Positions 1-6,475 of a stretch of 29,110 bases of DNA are shown one piece after another. Under the pieces are notes generated by a model that made no database searches, was not told the origin of the DNA, and was given only the letters and a program-made list of their open reading frames with translations. This DNA is from Accumulibacter sp964428215 (lineage in GTDB: Bacteria; Pseudomonadota; Gammaproteobacteria; Burkholderiales; Rhodocyclaceae). The DNA lies in the NCBI GenBank assembly GCA_964428215.1, contig CAYRXO010000013.1, positions 1 to 29,110 of the forward strand, read 5' to 3'. The position numbers and the translations under genes were made by a program. Position 1 is the stretch's first letter. Each line of letters starts with the position of its first letter.

Positions 1-128
1 GTGATCGGGTTCGGGTGAATGTCATCCTGCGGCGCCAGTTCCGCCAGCGTCTTGTTGCTCTTCAGCACCGCCAACGCCACCTGCGCCTTGAATGCCGGCG
101 TGTGGTTCCACCTCGTCCTTCTCGTCAT
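1..128 (-). CDS. IS3-family transposase OrfA (HTH), N-terminal part
   Basis: Starting at the ATG at 126-128 and reading leftward, 42 codons are visible before the window edge. The peptide begins MTRRTRWNHTPAFKAQVALA and continues with KTLAELAPQDDIHPN. This matches the helix-turn-helix start of IS3/IS911-type OrfA proteins, which typically read '..RRHSPAFKAKVALAAL..KTLAELA..F.VHPNQI..'. OrfA binds the terminal repeats and is normally fused to the DDE integrase OrfB by frameshifting. Positions usually QF and Q are D and P here, so the copy may have drifted. The rest of orfA and orfB lie outside the window, so activity cannot be judged. Confidence 0.65.
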   Translation of the reverse strand, partial: MTRRTRWNHTPAFKAQVALAVLKSNKTLAELAPQDDIHPNPI

Positions 129-213
129 GCTCTTGCTCCGGTTGCGGCTGCTTCCGCAGCCGTTCGTGGGGGCAAGGCGACCACTTATCCTGCTGTCCGA
201 AATTCCGGCGCCA
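1..213 (-). mobile_element. IS3-family insertion sequence, left-edge fragment
   Basis: The minus strand from about 213 leftward holds the non-coding end of an insertion sequence followed by the start of an IS3-type orfA. The end is placed near 213 because the minus-strand sequence there begins TGGCGCCGG, fitting the TG...CA termini of the IS3 family; the exact boundary and any target duplication cannot be verified with one end only. A hairpin (GGCTGC-4 nt-GCAGCC, 146-161) lies between the putative end and the orfA start. The element sits about 22 bp beyond the stop codon of the hemerythrin gene, so that gene is not interrupted. Confidence 0.5.
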
Positions 214-235
214 CCTCTCTGAAATCCGCGGCGCC

Positions 236-667
236 TCAATTGCCGGCAAGCGGGGCGGATGCGTCGGCGAGCACGCCGGAGTCGAGCGGCAAGCGGGCCT
301 GGGCTGCTTGAAAGACTTCGCGCTCCTCGAAACGCACGTGCGCCGTGAGCAGGTCGGCAAAGCAGAGCAGCGTTTGCGCGTCGGGCGAGGACAATTCTGT
401 GGCAAGACGACGCAGATCGGCATGCTCGGCCAGCGTACGCGCGACGAGAGCGTGTTCACCGCTTTGCGCCAAAAGGACTAGGATGCCCCGCTCTTCGACG
501 CAGAAGTGCGGATCAAGCTCGGTGGCGAAGAGGTCGACGACGCGTTGCGCGAGCGCGGTAATCTCTCTGCCTTCGCCCGATTCGGCGGCGCGTCGCGCGT
601 CGCGTGCCAGTTTCAGCGCGTTGTAGTGTTCGCGCGCGAGTTGCAACAGGGTGGGGTGGCGTTTCAT
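236..667 (-). CDS. Hemerythrin HHE-domain protein
   Basis: This 143-aa protein is a single four-helix hemerythrin-like domain. Di-iron ligand candidates are visible in order: REHYNAL near residue 14, DPHFCVEE near 53 (H-x-x-x-E), LAEHADLRR near 80, and TAHVRFEE near 109 (H-x-x-x-E). Proteins of this class bind O2 or NO, or repair iron centres; in denitrifiers such genes (DnrN/YtfE-like and stand-alone HHE proteins) belong to NO-responsive regulons. It is the last gene of the leftward NO-response cluster headed by the NsrR operator at 3039-3065, 33 bp after the DnrO-like gene. That context supports a role in nitrosative-stress protection. Substrate and partner are inferred. Confidence 0.85.
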   Translation of the reverse strand: MKRHPTLLQLAREHYNALKLARDARRAAESGEGREITALAQRVVDLFATELDPHFCVEERGILVLLAQSGEHALVARTLAEHADLRRLATELSSPDAQTLLCFADLLTAHVRFEEREVFQAAQARLPLDSGVLADASAPLAGN

Positions 668-700
668 CGTCGGAAAGATCGGCTGTTTGCGGGGCGTCGG

Positions 701-1189
701 TCAGTGCCGCGGCTTGGCCGCCGGCGCCGTCAAGCCCGGATGGTCGAAGAATTCGCCATACGTTTCCAGGGCATGGAGCAGTTGCCGCGCGCCCTGGCGT
801 TGCGCTGAGGCCGTGTCCTTGTCCGCCATGGCGTCCGCCGCGGCACCGAGATCGGCGATGATCAGATGCAGTTGCTCGTCGGCTGCCGGCGCCAGCCGGC
901 AGTTGTCGACGATGAAGGCAATTTGCGTCCTGGTTTGTTTGGCCAGCGCCTGGTAGGCGGCTGGCTGCAGTTTATTCGCATGGATGGCGTGCCGCTGCGG
1001 CTGCAGCGCGGATTGGATGTTTGCCATCCCCTGGCGCAACGGCGCGTCGGTCTGCCACTTCTGTCCGCTGTCGAGTGTTGGCTTGGCGGTGTCGTGCGCG
1101 TCGTGTGCGTGCTCGGCCGCGCCGACGGGGATAGCGGCGAGCGCGAGCGTCGTGGCGGCGATCAGCGAAAGAAAGTGGCGCGATGACAT
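701..1189 (-). CDS. DnrO-like exported protein of the NO-response cluster
   Basis: This 162-aa protein has a clear Sec signal peptide (MSSRHFLSLIAATTLALAAIPVGAA). The mature part opens with a His-rich segment (EHAHDAHD) that could bind metal. The rest is a predicted helical domain of about 125 residues with no recognised catalytic motif; QPQRHAIHANKL and FIVDNCRL stand out. I recall similarly sized proteins labelled DnrO near NnrS/hemerythrin genes in denitrifying betaproteobacteria, so the name is offered by context only. It lies between nnrS and the hemerythrin gene on the same strand with short gaps (57 and 33 bp), so it is probably cotranscribed. Predicted location: periplasm. Confidence 0.75.
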   Translation of the reverse strand: MSSRHFLSLIAATTLALAAIPVGAAEHAHDAHDTAKPTLDSGQKWQTDAPLRQGMANIQSALQPQRHAIHANKLQPAAYQALAKQTRTQIAFIVDNCRLAPAADEQLHLIIADLGAAADAMADKDTASAQRQGARQLLHALETYGEFFDHPGLTAPAAKPRH

Positions 1190-1246
1190 GTTTTTCTCCT
1201 GTGTGTGCGTTGAAAGCAGCGCTTGCCGGTATTTCCCGAATGTCGC

Positions 1247-2335
1247 CTATCCCGGCGCGCGACGGCGCTTGCCGCGGCGCACGGCGGTCAGCATCGTGAC
1301 GATGAAAAGCAGCAGGGCGATGGCGTTGAGCAGGCCGCCCGCGCGGCGCAGCGCAAAGGCGTCGTCGAGTCCGCCAAAGATACGCAGGGCCAGCGAGGCG
1401 TGCAACACCAACAGCGGCACGTAAAAGTCGGGGTGATACGGAATCTTTACACGCAGCACGGCCGGAAAGATGATTGGCGCGTGCCCAAAGATCATCGAGA
1501 AAACGAAGCCGAGGCCGACGGCGTGCAGCGTCGCATCGCGCCAGGGGTGACCGGGCTGGAAGCCGCCGGCCAGCCCGAGCAGACCGGCCAGCACCAGAAA
1601 ACCATAGCCGGAGAGCAGGCAGACGGCGATGAAGCGTGTCAGATCTGTGGTGCGCGCATTGCGCCGCGCGATGTCGTAGCGCAGCAGCCAGAGCGCCAGC
1701 GCCAGCAGACCGGCGGCGAACAGCGCCAGGCCCGCCTCTTGCTGCCCGTGGCTCAGCGCGGCGCCGGCGATGATGCCGCCGGTGATGACGTAGAACAGTC
1801 GTTGCGCGCCGGCCGGCGTCGGCAGGAGGCGTGTCAGTTCGATGCGTTCGCCGGCGATGGTCAGCACCAGGAAAGCCAGCCACCAGGGGACGGCAGCGGT
1901 CAGCGGTCCGCCGGCGAGCCAGACGAGGTTGCCGGCCAGCCAGCACGCGGCGCCCGCGCCGAGGATGATGGTGAAGGGCGCCACCTGCCGGCGCAGCACC
2001 TGGACGCTGGCCAATAGCAGCGTGGCGGCCGCGGCGGTCAGCAGGAGCTTGCCGAGGATCAGCGGCGCGGCGGCGAGCAAGGCGATGCCGCCGATGCCGG
2101 CGGCGGCCGGCGCCGCATAGGCCCAGCCGCGGCTCAGCGCAGCGGCGCGTTCGAGGCTGATGACTGTGCCGAGAAATGTGCAAATCATCAGCGCGCCGTG
2201 CCAGCCGGCGGCGTTCGCTGCACTCGCCGGCGTACTCCAGTCGAGGCGTGTCAGTCCGGCCAGCACACCGCCGACGAGGGAGAGCATGCCCAGTACGAGC
2301 AGCGGCACGCGGGCGGCGGGGCGCAGATCGGCCAT
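1247..2335 (-). CDS. nnrS: NnrS-family haem-copper membrane protein
   Basis: This 362-aa protein is almost entirely hydrophobic, with about 10-12 predicted transmembrane helices. Family-typical segments are visible: WHGALMICTFLGTVISLERA near residue 45, the central GERIELTRLLP, and near the C-terminus RDATLHAVGLGFVFSMIFGH followed by APIIFPAVL. NnrS proteins are integral haem- and copper-containing proteins that help cells withstand NO and are typical members of the NsrR/NNR regulons of denitrifiers. An AGGAG sequence precedes the ATG by about a dozen bases. It follows the DUF2249 gene after 30 bp. Length is a little short of the ~390-400 aa usual for the family, with no sign of truncation. 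The gene name rests on motif match plus neighbourhood. Confidence 0.88.
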   Translation of the reverse strand: MADLRPAARVPLLVLGMLSLVGGVLAGLTRLDWSTPASAANAAGWHGALMICTFLGTVISLERAAALSRGWAYAAPAAAGIGGIALLAAAPLILGKLLLTAAAATLLLASVQVLRRQVAPFTIILGAGAACWLAGNLVWLAGGPLTAAVPWWLAFLVLTIAGERIELTRLLPTPAGAQRLFYVITGGIIAGAALSHGQQEAGLALFAAGLLALALWLLRYDIARRNARTTDLTRFIAVCLLSGYGFLVLAGLLGLAGGFQPGHPWRDATLHAVGLGFVFSMIFGHAPIIFPAVLRVKIPYHPDFYVPLLVLHASLALRIFGGLDDAFALRRAGGLLNAIALLLFIVTMLTAVRRGKRRRAPG

Positions 2336-2365
2336 GATCGGGACGCGCTCCTGTCGATCGCCGTC

Positions 2366-2641
2366 TCAGCCGCCCGCGGGCGCCGGGGTACCTTCGGGGA
2401 GGGGCTTACCGATACGGACCTGCCAGACCTCGGGGCCGCTTTCCAGGTATTCCCAAGTGAACGCGCTCTTCGATTCGGCCTGGAACTGGTAGAAGAGCGG
2501 CTTCGGGTCGTGGTCGTTCACCAGCAACAAGGCCTCACCGGCAGCCAGCGCGTCGAAGGCGCTGAAGATCAGCGGATGGCGCTCGCGGGGAATGATGTGG
2601 CGGACATCGATGGTGGTTTTGCTGCTCTGTGTCGTGCTCAT
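2366..2641 (-). CDS. DUF2249-domain protein
   Basis: A small 91-aa soluble protein with the DUF2249 pattern: DVRHIIPRERHPLIFSAFDAL, then LVNDHDPKPLFYQFQ, then FTWEYLESGPEVWQVRIGK. The family is SirA/TusA-like in fold and is commonly encoded beside hemerythrin, NnrS and MIP18-type genes; its biochemical role is unknown. A GAGGAG ribosome binding site 9 bases before the ATG fixes the start. It is the second gene of the leftward NO-response cluster, between the MIP18-like gene and nnrS. The conserved HDPKPL segment is intact. Confidence 0.85.
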   Translation of the reverse strand: MSTTQSSKTTIDVRHIIPRERHPLIFSAFDALAAGEALLLVNDHDPKPLFYQFQAESKSAFTWEYLESGPEVWQVRIGKPLPEGTPAPAGG

Positions 2642-2689
2642 GGTCTTGCTCCTCTGTCGGGTTGTTGAAGTGCTACGTGGGCTTCGTCG

Positions 2690-3031
2690 TCAAGAGGCCC
2701 AGCCGAAATGCTGTTTGGCGGCCTGCTCCATCAGCGAGGGATTCCAGGGCGGATCCCAGACCAGACGGACGTCGGCTTCGATCCCGGCGGGCAGGGCCTC
2801 CAGCAGCGCCGCACAGACGTCGTCGACGAGCATGGTGCCCATCGGGCAGGCCGGTGAGGTCATGGTCATCTCGATCGTCAGCTGGTCGGGGGCGATGTCG
2901 ATGCGATAGATCAGGCCGAGCGCAACGATGTTCATGCCGACCTCGGGGTCGATGATCTGGCGCAGGATGTCGCGTACCTGCTGTTCGTCGATGCGTGGTG
3001 ATCCAGGCGCGCTGCGGGTATTCATCGTCAT
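2690..3031 (-). CDS. MIP18-family (DUF59) metal-sulfur cluster protein
   Basis: This 113-aa protein is a single MIP18/DUF59 domain. Visible family motifs are VRDILRQIIDPEVGMNIVALGLI near the start, the cysteine-containing MTSPACPMG near residue 70, and VWDPPWNPSLM near the end. Relatives (SufT, PaaD) assist Fe-S cluster assembly or repair, so a role in restoring NO-damaged clusters is plausible here. It is the first gene of the leftward cluster, and the NsrR operator ends only 8 bp upstream of its first ATG. A second ATG two codons in (3025) is an equally good start; no clear ribosome binding site precedes either. Confidence 0.85.
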   Translation of the reverse strand: MTMNTRSAPGSPRIDEQQVRDILRQIIDPEVGMNIVALGLIYRIDIAPDQLTIEMTMTSPACPMGTMLVDDVCAALLEALPAGIEADVRLVWDPPWNPSLMEQAAKQHFGWAS

Positions 3032-3038
3032 GGCGTTT

Positions 3039-3065
3039 TAAAGATGTATAAAAAATACATCTTTA
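3039..3065. promoter_or_regulatory. NsrR operator (perfect 11-bp inverted repeat)
   Basis: TAAAGATGTAT and ATACATCTTTA form perfect 11-bp arms around a 5-bp A-tract. The core AAGATGTAT-N5-ATACATCTT closely matches the established NsrR consensus (AAGATGyat half-sites in inverted orientation). It lies between the MIP18 gene and nsrR. On the minus strand a possible promoter (TTAGCA, 16 bp, TATACA) would be overlapped by the site, so NsrR binding would block transcription of the NO-response genes until NO disrupts its cluster. Confidence 0.88.
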
Positions 3066-3109
3066 TGCTAACACCGTCTTTCGCTCAAAGCAATATATTT
3101 TTTACTGCT

Positions 3110-3115
3110 TATAAA
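3110..3115 (+). promoter_or_regulatory. Possible -10 box of nsrR
   Basis: TATAAA lies 14 bp before the nsrR start codon, in an AT-rich segment that contrasts with the GC-rich flanks. No convincing -35 box is seen 16-18 bp upstream, so the assignment is tentative. Transcription from here would give a very short leader. Confidence 0.35.
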
Positions 3116-3129
3116 GTAGACTGCAGGAC

Positions 3130-3567
3130 ATGAAACTGAGCACCTTTTCCGACTACACCCTGCGCGTGCTGATGTACCTCGCGCTGCATCGCGAGCGGCT
3201 GGCGACCATTCCTGAAATTTCGGCCGCCTACGAAATTTCGGAAAATCATCTGATGAAGGTGGTTTATCAGCTGGCGCGCGCGGGAGTCATCGAATCGGTG
3301 CGCGGCAAGGGCGGTGGCATTCGTCTGGCGCGCGAGCCCGGGGAAATCCGGCTGGGACAGATCGTCCGCGCCAGCGAAGGCAGCGCGCCGATCGTCGAAT
3401 GCCTGTCCGCCGACCAGGGAAAGTGCCGCATCGCCGCCGCCTGCCGGCTGGCCGCAGTTCTCGAGCGAGCCTTCGACGCGCTGTATGCCACGCTCGACGA
3501 ATACACGCTCGCCGATCTGGTGCAAACGCCGCGCGGGCTGAGGATGCTGCTGGCGCGCGTGGCGTGA
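3130..3567 (+). CDS. nsrR: NO-sensing Rrf2-family repressor NsrR
   Basis: This 145-aa protein has the Rrf2 winged-helix start (MKLSTFSDYTLRVLMYLALH) with Asp8 in the position known to ligate the cluster in characterised NsrR. The recognition helix ISENHLMKVVYQLARAGV is followed by the wing GKGGGIRLAREP. Three cysteines at 91, 99 and 105 (CLSADQGKC...AAC) fit the NsrR 4Fe-4S ligand pattern. NsrR represses NO-detoxification genes and is released when NO nitrosylates the cluster. The divergent NO-response genes and the operator at 3039-3065 agree with this, and the position of the operator suggests it may also affect nsrR itself. AGGA lies just before the ATG. Confidence 0.92.
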   Translation: MKLSTFSDYTLRVLMYLALHRERLATIPEISAAYEISENHLMKVVYQLARAGVIESVRGKGGGIRLAREPGEIRLGQIVRASEGSAPIVECLSADQGKCRIAAACRLAAVLERAFDALYATLDEYTLADLVQTPRGLRMLLARVA

Positions 3568-3771
3568 CCTTCACGCGAAGACCCGGCAAAGAAGAGGCAG
3601 GACGTTCGTGTCCGCCAGCGGGTAGTTCTGCAAGAAGTCAGGCGTCGAACCGGTCATCTCAGCGGCTGAGAATTCGCCACAGGAGTCGCGCCAGCCAACT
3701 GGAATTCCGCAATCGACCTGTTGGCCAGGATTGGGTGATGAGCCAACAGGGGCGGAGGCAACCCGAGCGAA
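3568..3771. other. Convergent intergenic region with an inverted repeat
   Basis: This 204-bp gap separates the ends of nsrR and the ArnD-like gene. CTGTTGGC (3718-3725) and GCCAACAG (3742-3749) form perfect 8-bp arms around a 16-nt loop and could act as a bidirectional terminator, though no T-tract follows on either strand. No gene is seen. Confidence 0.4.
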
Positions 3772-4644
3772 TCAATCGGCCGGAAAAAGCGGACCCTGAC
3801 ACAAACGCAACCCTGTCCGGCCGGGAATTTCGGCCAGCCGCAGACGATGTCGCGGCAGTTGCGCGATGTTGCGTGTGCCGAGCAATTCGCGCAGCGTGAT
3901 CAGCGCGTAGCCACGCGCTCGCCAGCCGCCGAGCAGTTGCTCGCCAACGTCGGCAAAACGCATGCCCTCGAGCTCGGCACGCAAAGTGAAGACCTGGTCG
4001 CCGACGCCGGCGTCGGCGGCAGCGAGTATCTGTTCGCCGGCCTGCAGCGGTGTCAGTGGCTGCGCCAGCATTTCGTCGAGCGTCGGCAGTGTGGTCGGTA
4101 GTTGCGGACAGTGCACCAGTTCGCCGTCGATGACCGGTATGAAAGGAAATTTTCCCCGACAGTCGCTGGCGTAACAGAAACCGAGCCGCTGCGTCAGGCG
4201 CAGCGCGTGGCGGTTGCTGCGCCAGCCGGCCGCGGCATGCGCGAATGGGGACTCGGCGAAAATGTCCTCGAATTGCCGGCAGGCCAGCCGCAACTGCTGT
4301 TCGCTCCATTTGTTGGCCGCATTCAGCGCCAGGTTTTCCCATTGCGCGCGGTTCCAGGCGTGGATCGCCACTTCGCAAGCCGCTTGCCGCACTTGGCGCA
4401 AGGCGGCGACGGCGCGCCGACCGATGTCGGGAGCCGGCAGCAGACGTCCGTACAAGCGTGTTCGCCGATCGTAATAGCGGGCCAGCGAATCGTCGCCGGT
4501 CTGGCGACCGCTGTAGTCGGGACCGAGCGAGAAGAAAAACGTCGCCGTAGCGTCATGCCGTTGCAGCATGTCGAGCAGCGCCGGTACGCCATACAGCGCG
4601 CCGTGACAGGTATCGACGTCGATCTTGAGAGCGATACGTTTCAT
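3772..4644 (-). CDS. ArnD-like polysaccharide deacetylase/deformylase, catalytic histidines replaced
   Basis: From the ATG at 4644 this is 290 aa, close to ArnD (about 296). ArnD hallmarks align along the chain: LKIDVDTCHG (residues 6-15), ATFFFSLGPD, HAWNRAQW (95-102), HAAAGWRSN (136-144), YASDCRGKFPF (158-168), LPTLDEML, and FTLRAELEG (219-227). ArnD is the deformylase of the lipid A aminoarabinose pathway, with a NodB fold. Two family histidines are missing: the second His of the HAWDH motif is Arg99, and the His of the 'HAEVEG' motif is Arg222. The protein may therefore have altered or no deformylase activity. No other arn gene is nearby. A GTG 66 bp upstream is a weaker start because ArnD proteins begin at the chosen Met. 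Probably cotranscribed with the Mth938-like gene. Confidence 0.82.
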   Translation of the reverse strand: MKRIALKIDVDTCHGALYGVPALLDMLQRHDATATFFFSLGPDYSGRQTGDDSLARYYDRRTRLYGRLLPAPDIGRRAVAALRQVRQAACEVAIHAWNRAQWENLALNAANKWSEQQLRLACRQFEDIFAESPFAHAAAGWRSNRHALRLTQRLGFCYASDCRGKFPFIPVIDGELVHCPQLPTTLPTLDEMLAQPLTPLQAGEQILAAADAGVGDQVFTLRAELEGMRFADVGEQLLGGWRARGYALITLRELLGTRNIAQLPRHRLRLAEIPGRTGLRLCQGPLFPAD

Positions 4645-4737
4645 GCCGGTGGCTGCTGGGATCGACCGTTTGCTCAGGGAATCCGGCGGCGTGCCAAAAG
4701 ACGCCGCCACTCAAGGGGATGGAATGTCGGCACTCCG

Positions 4738-5109
4738 TCAGCGCAGCAGCAAGCCGGCCGCGACCTGCCGGCCTTCGCCCATCAGGATGTTGTACGTCCG
4801 GCAGGCGGCCGGCAGGTCCATCACTTCGAGGCCTTTTTGCGCGCGTACCAGCGGCTGCAGCAGTTCGGGACGCGGAAAGCGCAGGCTCTTGCCGGTGCCA
4901 AGCAGGATGATTTCAGCATCGAGCGCCGCCAGCCAGTCGAAATCGGCCAGGGTCAGCGTTTCGAAGGTGGCGGAGGTCCACTGCGGGTACAGGCGGTCGG
5001 GAAGAATCGCCAGATTGCCGCCATGACGAATGCCGTTGATGCTGACGTAATCGTCACCGTAAGCAGTGACGGTGTTCAGATGATCGTTTTTCTGGAGTTG
5101 CAGCTTCAT
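4738..5109 (-). CDS. Mth938-domain (DUF498) protein
   Basis: This 123-aa protein starts MKLQLQKNDHLNTVTAYGDDYVSING and carries the Mth938-like pattern: DFDWLAALDAEIILLGTGKSLRFPRPELLQPL near residues 58-85, and TYNILMGEGRQVAAGLLL at the end. The family (NDUFAF3, Xcc1710) has an unknown bacterial function; in mitochondria it assists complex I assembly. The downstream ArnD-like gene is 93 bp away on the same strand. A TATAAT hexamer on the minus strand (5142-5147) suggests the pair's promoter. Confidence 0.85.
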   Translation of the reverse strand: MKLQLQKNDHLNTVTAYGDDYVSINGIRHGGNLAILPDRLYPQWTSATFETLTLADFDWLAALDAEIILLGTGKSLRFPRPELLQPLVRAQKGLEVMDLPAACRTYNILMGEGRQVAAGLLLR

Positions 5110-5141
5110 CGAAATTGCGGCTGTGCAAACGTTAAAGTAGG

Positions 5142-5147
5142 ATTATA
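5142..5147 (-). promoter_or_regulatory. Putative -10 box for the Mth938/ArnD-like pair
   Basis: TATAAT on the minus strand, about 32 bp before the Mth938-like start codon, embedded in an AT-rich run. The -35 region is poorly matched. The overlapping plus-strand TATAAC (5144-5149) could serve alaC, so the two divergent units may share this region. Confidence 0.4.
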
Positions 5148-5264
5148 ACTTTTTTGTCGCTTGCCATTGCCGGGCGACAAAGCGGGAAAAACCGTCATTC
5201 CTGCTTGTCGATCAAAGAGTTGTCAGGTGACCCTTCCCTTGCTGGCCTTTTACGAGCCGAGATC

Positions 5265-6461
5265 ATGAGAGAGTTTTCGCGTATCCAACGTCTGCCGCCT
5301 TACGTTTTCAACATCACCGGCGAATTGAAGATGGCCGCCCGCCGGCGTGGCGAGGACATCATCGACATGAGCATGGGCAACCCGGACGGGGCGACGCCGG
5401 CGCACATCACCGACAAGCTGGTCGAGGCGGCACAACGCGAGAATACGCACGGCTATTCGATTTCGAAAGGCATTCCGCGTCTGCGCAAGGCGATTTGCGA
5501 CTGGTACCAGCGGCGTTATCAGGTCGAGCTCGACACGGAGCGCGAAGCAGTGGTGACCATCGGCTCCAAGGAAGGACTGGCGCATCTGATGCTGGCGACG
5601 CTCGATCGGGGCGATACGGTGCTGGTGCCGAATCCGTCGTATCCGATCCATATCTATGGCGCGATCATCGCCGGCGCAGACATCCGCTCGGTGCGCATGA
5701 CGCCGGATGTCGATTTCTTCGCGGAGATCCAGCGCGGCATTCGCGAATCGATCCCGAAGCCGAAGATGCTGATCCTCGGCTTCCCGAGCAACCCGACGGC
5801 GCGCTGCGTCGATCTGGCCTTCTTCGAACGCCTGGTCGCCCTCGCCCGCCAGCACGACATCCTGGTGGTGCATGATCTGGCCTACGCCGACATCGTTTTC
5901 GACGGCGCTTTCGCCAACAATCAGGCACCGTCGATCCTGCAGGTCCCCGGTGCGCGCGACGTGGCGGTCGAATTCTTCACGATGTCGAAAAGCTACAACA
6001 TGGCCGGCTGGCGTGTCGGCTTCATGGTCGGCAACAGCGAATTGTGTGCCGCACTGGCGCGCATCAAGAGTTATTACGACTATGGTACGTTCACACCGAT
6101 CCAGGTGGCGTCGGTGATTGCCCTCGACGGCGCGCAGGATTGCGTCGAAGCAGTGCGCCAGACGTATCAGTCACGCCGCAACGTGCTGTGCAAGGGATTG
6201 CACGAAGCCGGCTGGCTGGTCGAGGTGCCGAAAGCGTCGATGTACGTCTGGGCACGCATTCCGGAGCATTACCAGGCGATGGGCTCGATCGAATTCGCCA
6301 AGAAACTGCTCAACGAAGCACGGGTGGCGGTTTCGCCGGGAATCGGCTTCGGCGAGTATGGAGACGATCACGTCCGTTTTGCGCTGATCGAAAACGAGGC
6401 GCGCACGCGGCAGGCGCTGCGCGGTATCAAGGACATGTTCCGCAAGGATGGCCTGCTCTGA
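5265..6461 (+). CDS. alaC: Alanine aminotransferase, AlaC type (PLP class I/II)
   Basis: This 398-aa protein is a fold-type I aminotransferase close in length to E. coli AlaC (412 aa). Visible landmarks: MSMGNPDGATP (35-45), THGYSISKGIPRLR (61-74), the cofactor-contacting NPSYPIHIYG near 123, FPSNPTAR near 173, HDLAYADIVFDG near 203, the Schiff-base Lys242 in TMSKSYNMAGWRVGF, and the substrate-carboxylate Arg in HVRFALIEN. It would interconvert pyruvate/glutamate with alanine/2-oxoglutarate. The frame is open upstream to 5154, but the ATG at 5265 gives the family N-terminus (MREFSRIQRLPPYVFN). It is followed after 14 bp by alaA and then by hom, presumably one transcript. Confidence 0.9.
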   Translation: MREFSRIQRLPPYVFNITGELKMAARRRGEDIIDMSMGNPDGATPAHITDKLVEAAQRENTHGYSISKGIPRLRKAICDWYQRRYQVELDTEREAVVTIGSKEGLAHLMLATLDRGDTVLVPNPSYPIHIYGAIIAGADIRSVRMTPDVDFFAEIQRGIRESIPKPKMLILGFPSNPTARCVDLAFFERLVALARQHDILVVHDLAYADIVFDGAFANNQAPSILQVPGARDVAVEFFTMSKSYNMAGWRVGFMVGNSELCAALARIKSYYDYGTFTPIQVASVIALDGAQDCVEAVRQTYQSRRNVLCKGLHEAGWLVEVPKASMYVWARIPEHYQAMGSIEFAKKLLNEARVAVSPGIGFGEYGDDHVRFALIENEARTRQALRGIKDMFRKDGLL

Positions 6462-6475
6462 GCGAGGCGACGACG

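Noticed and set aside
972..2183. 403-codon minus-strand frame overlapping nnrS
   Set aside because: Arg/Ala-rich shadow frame of nnrS and the DnrO-like gene; no domain.
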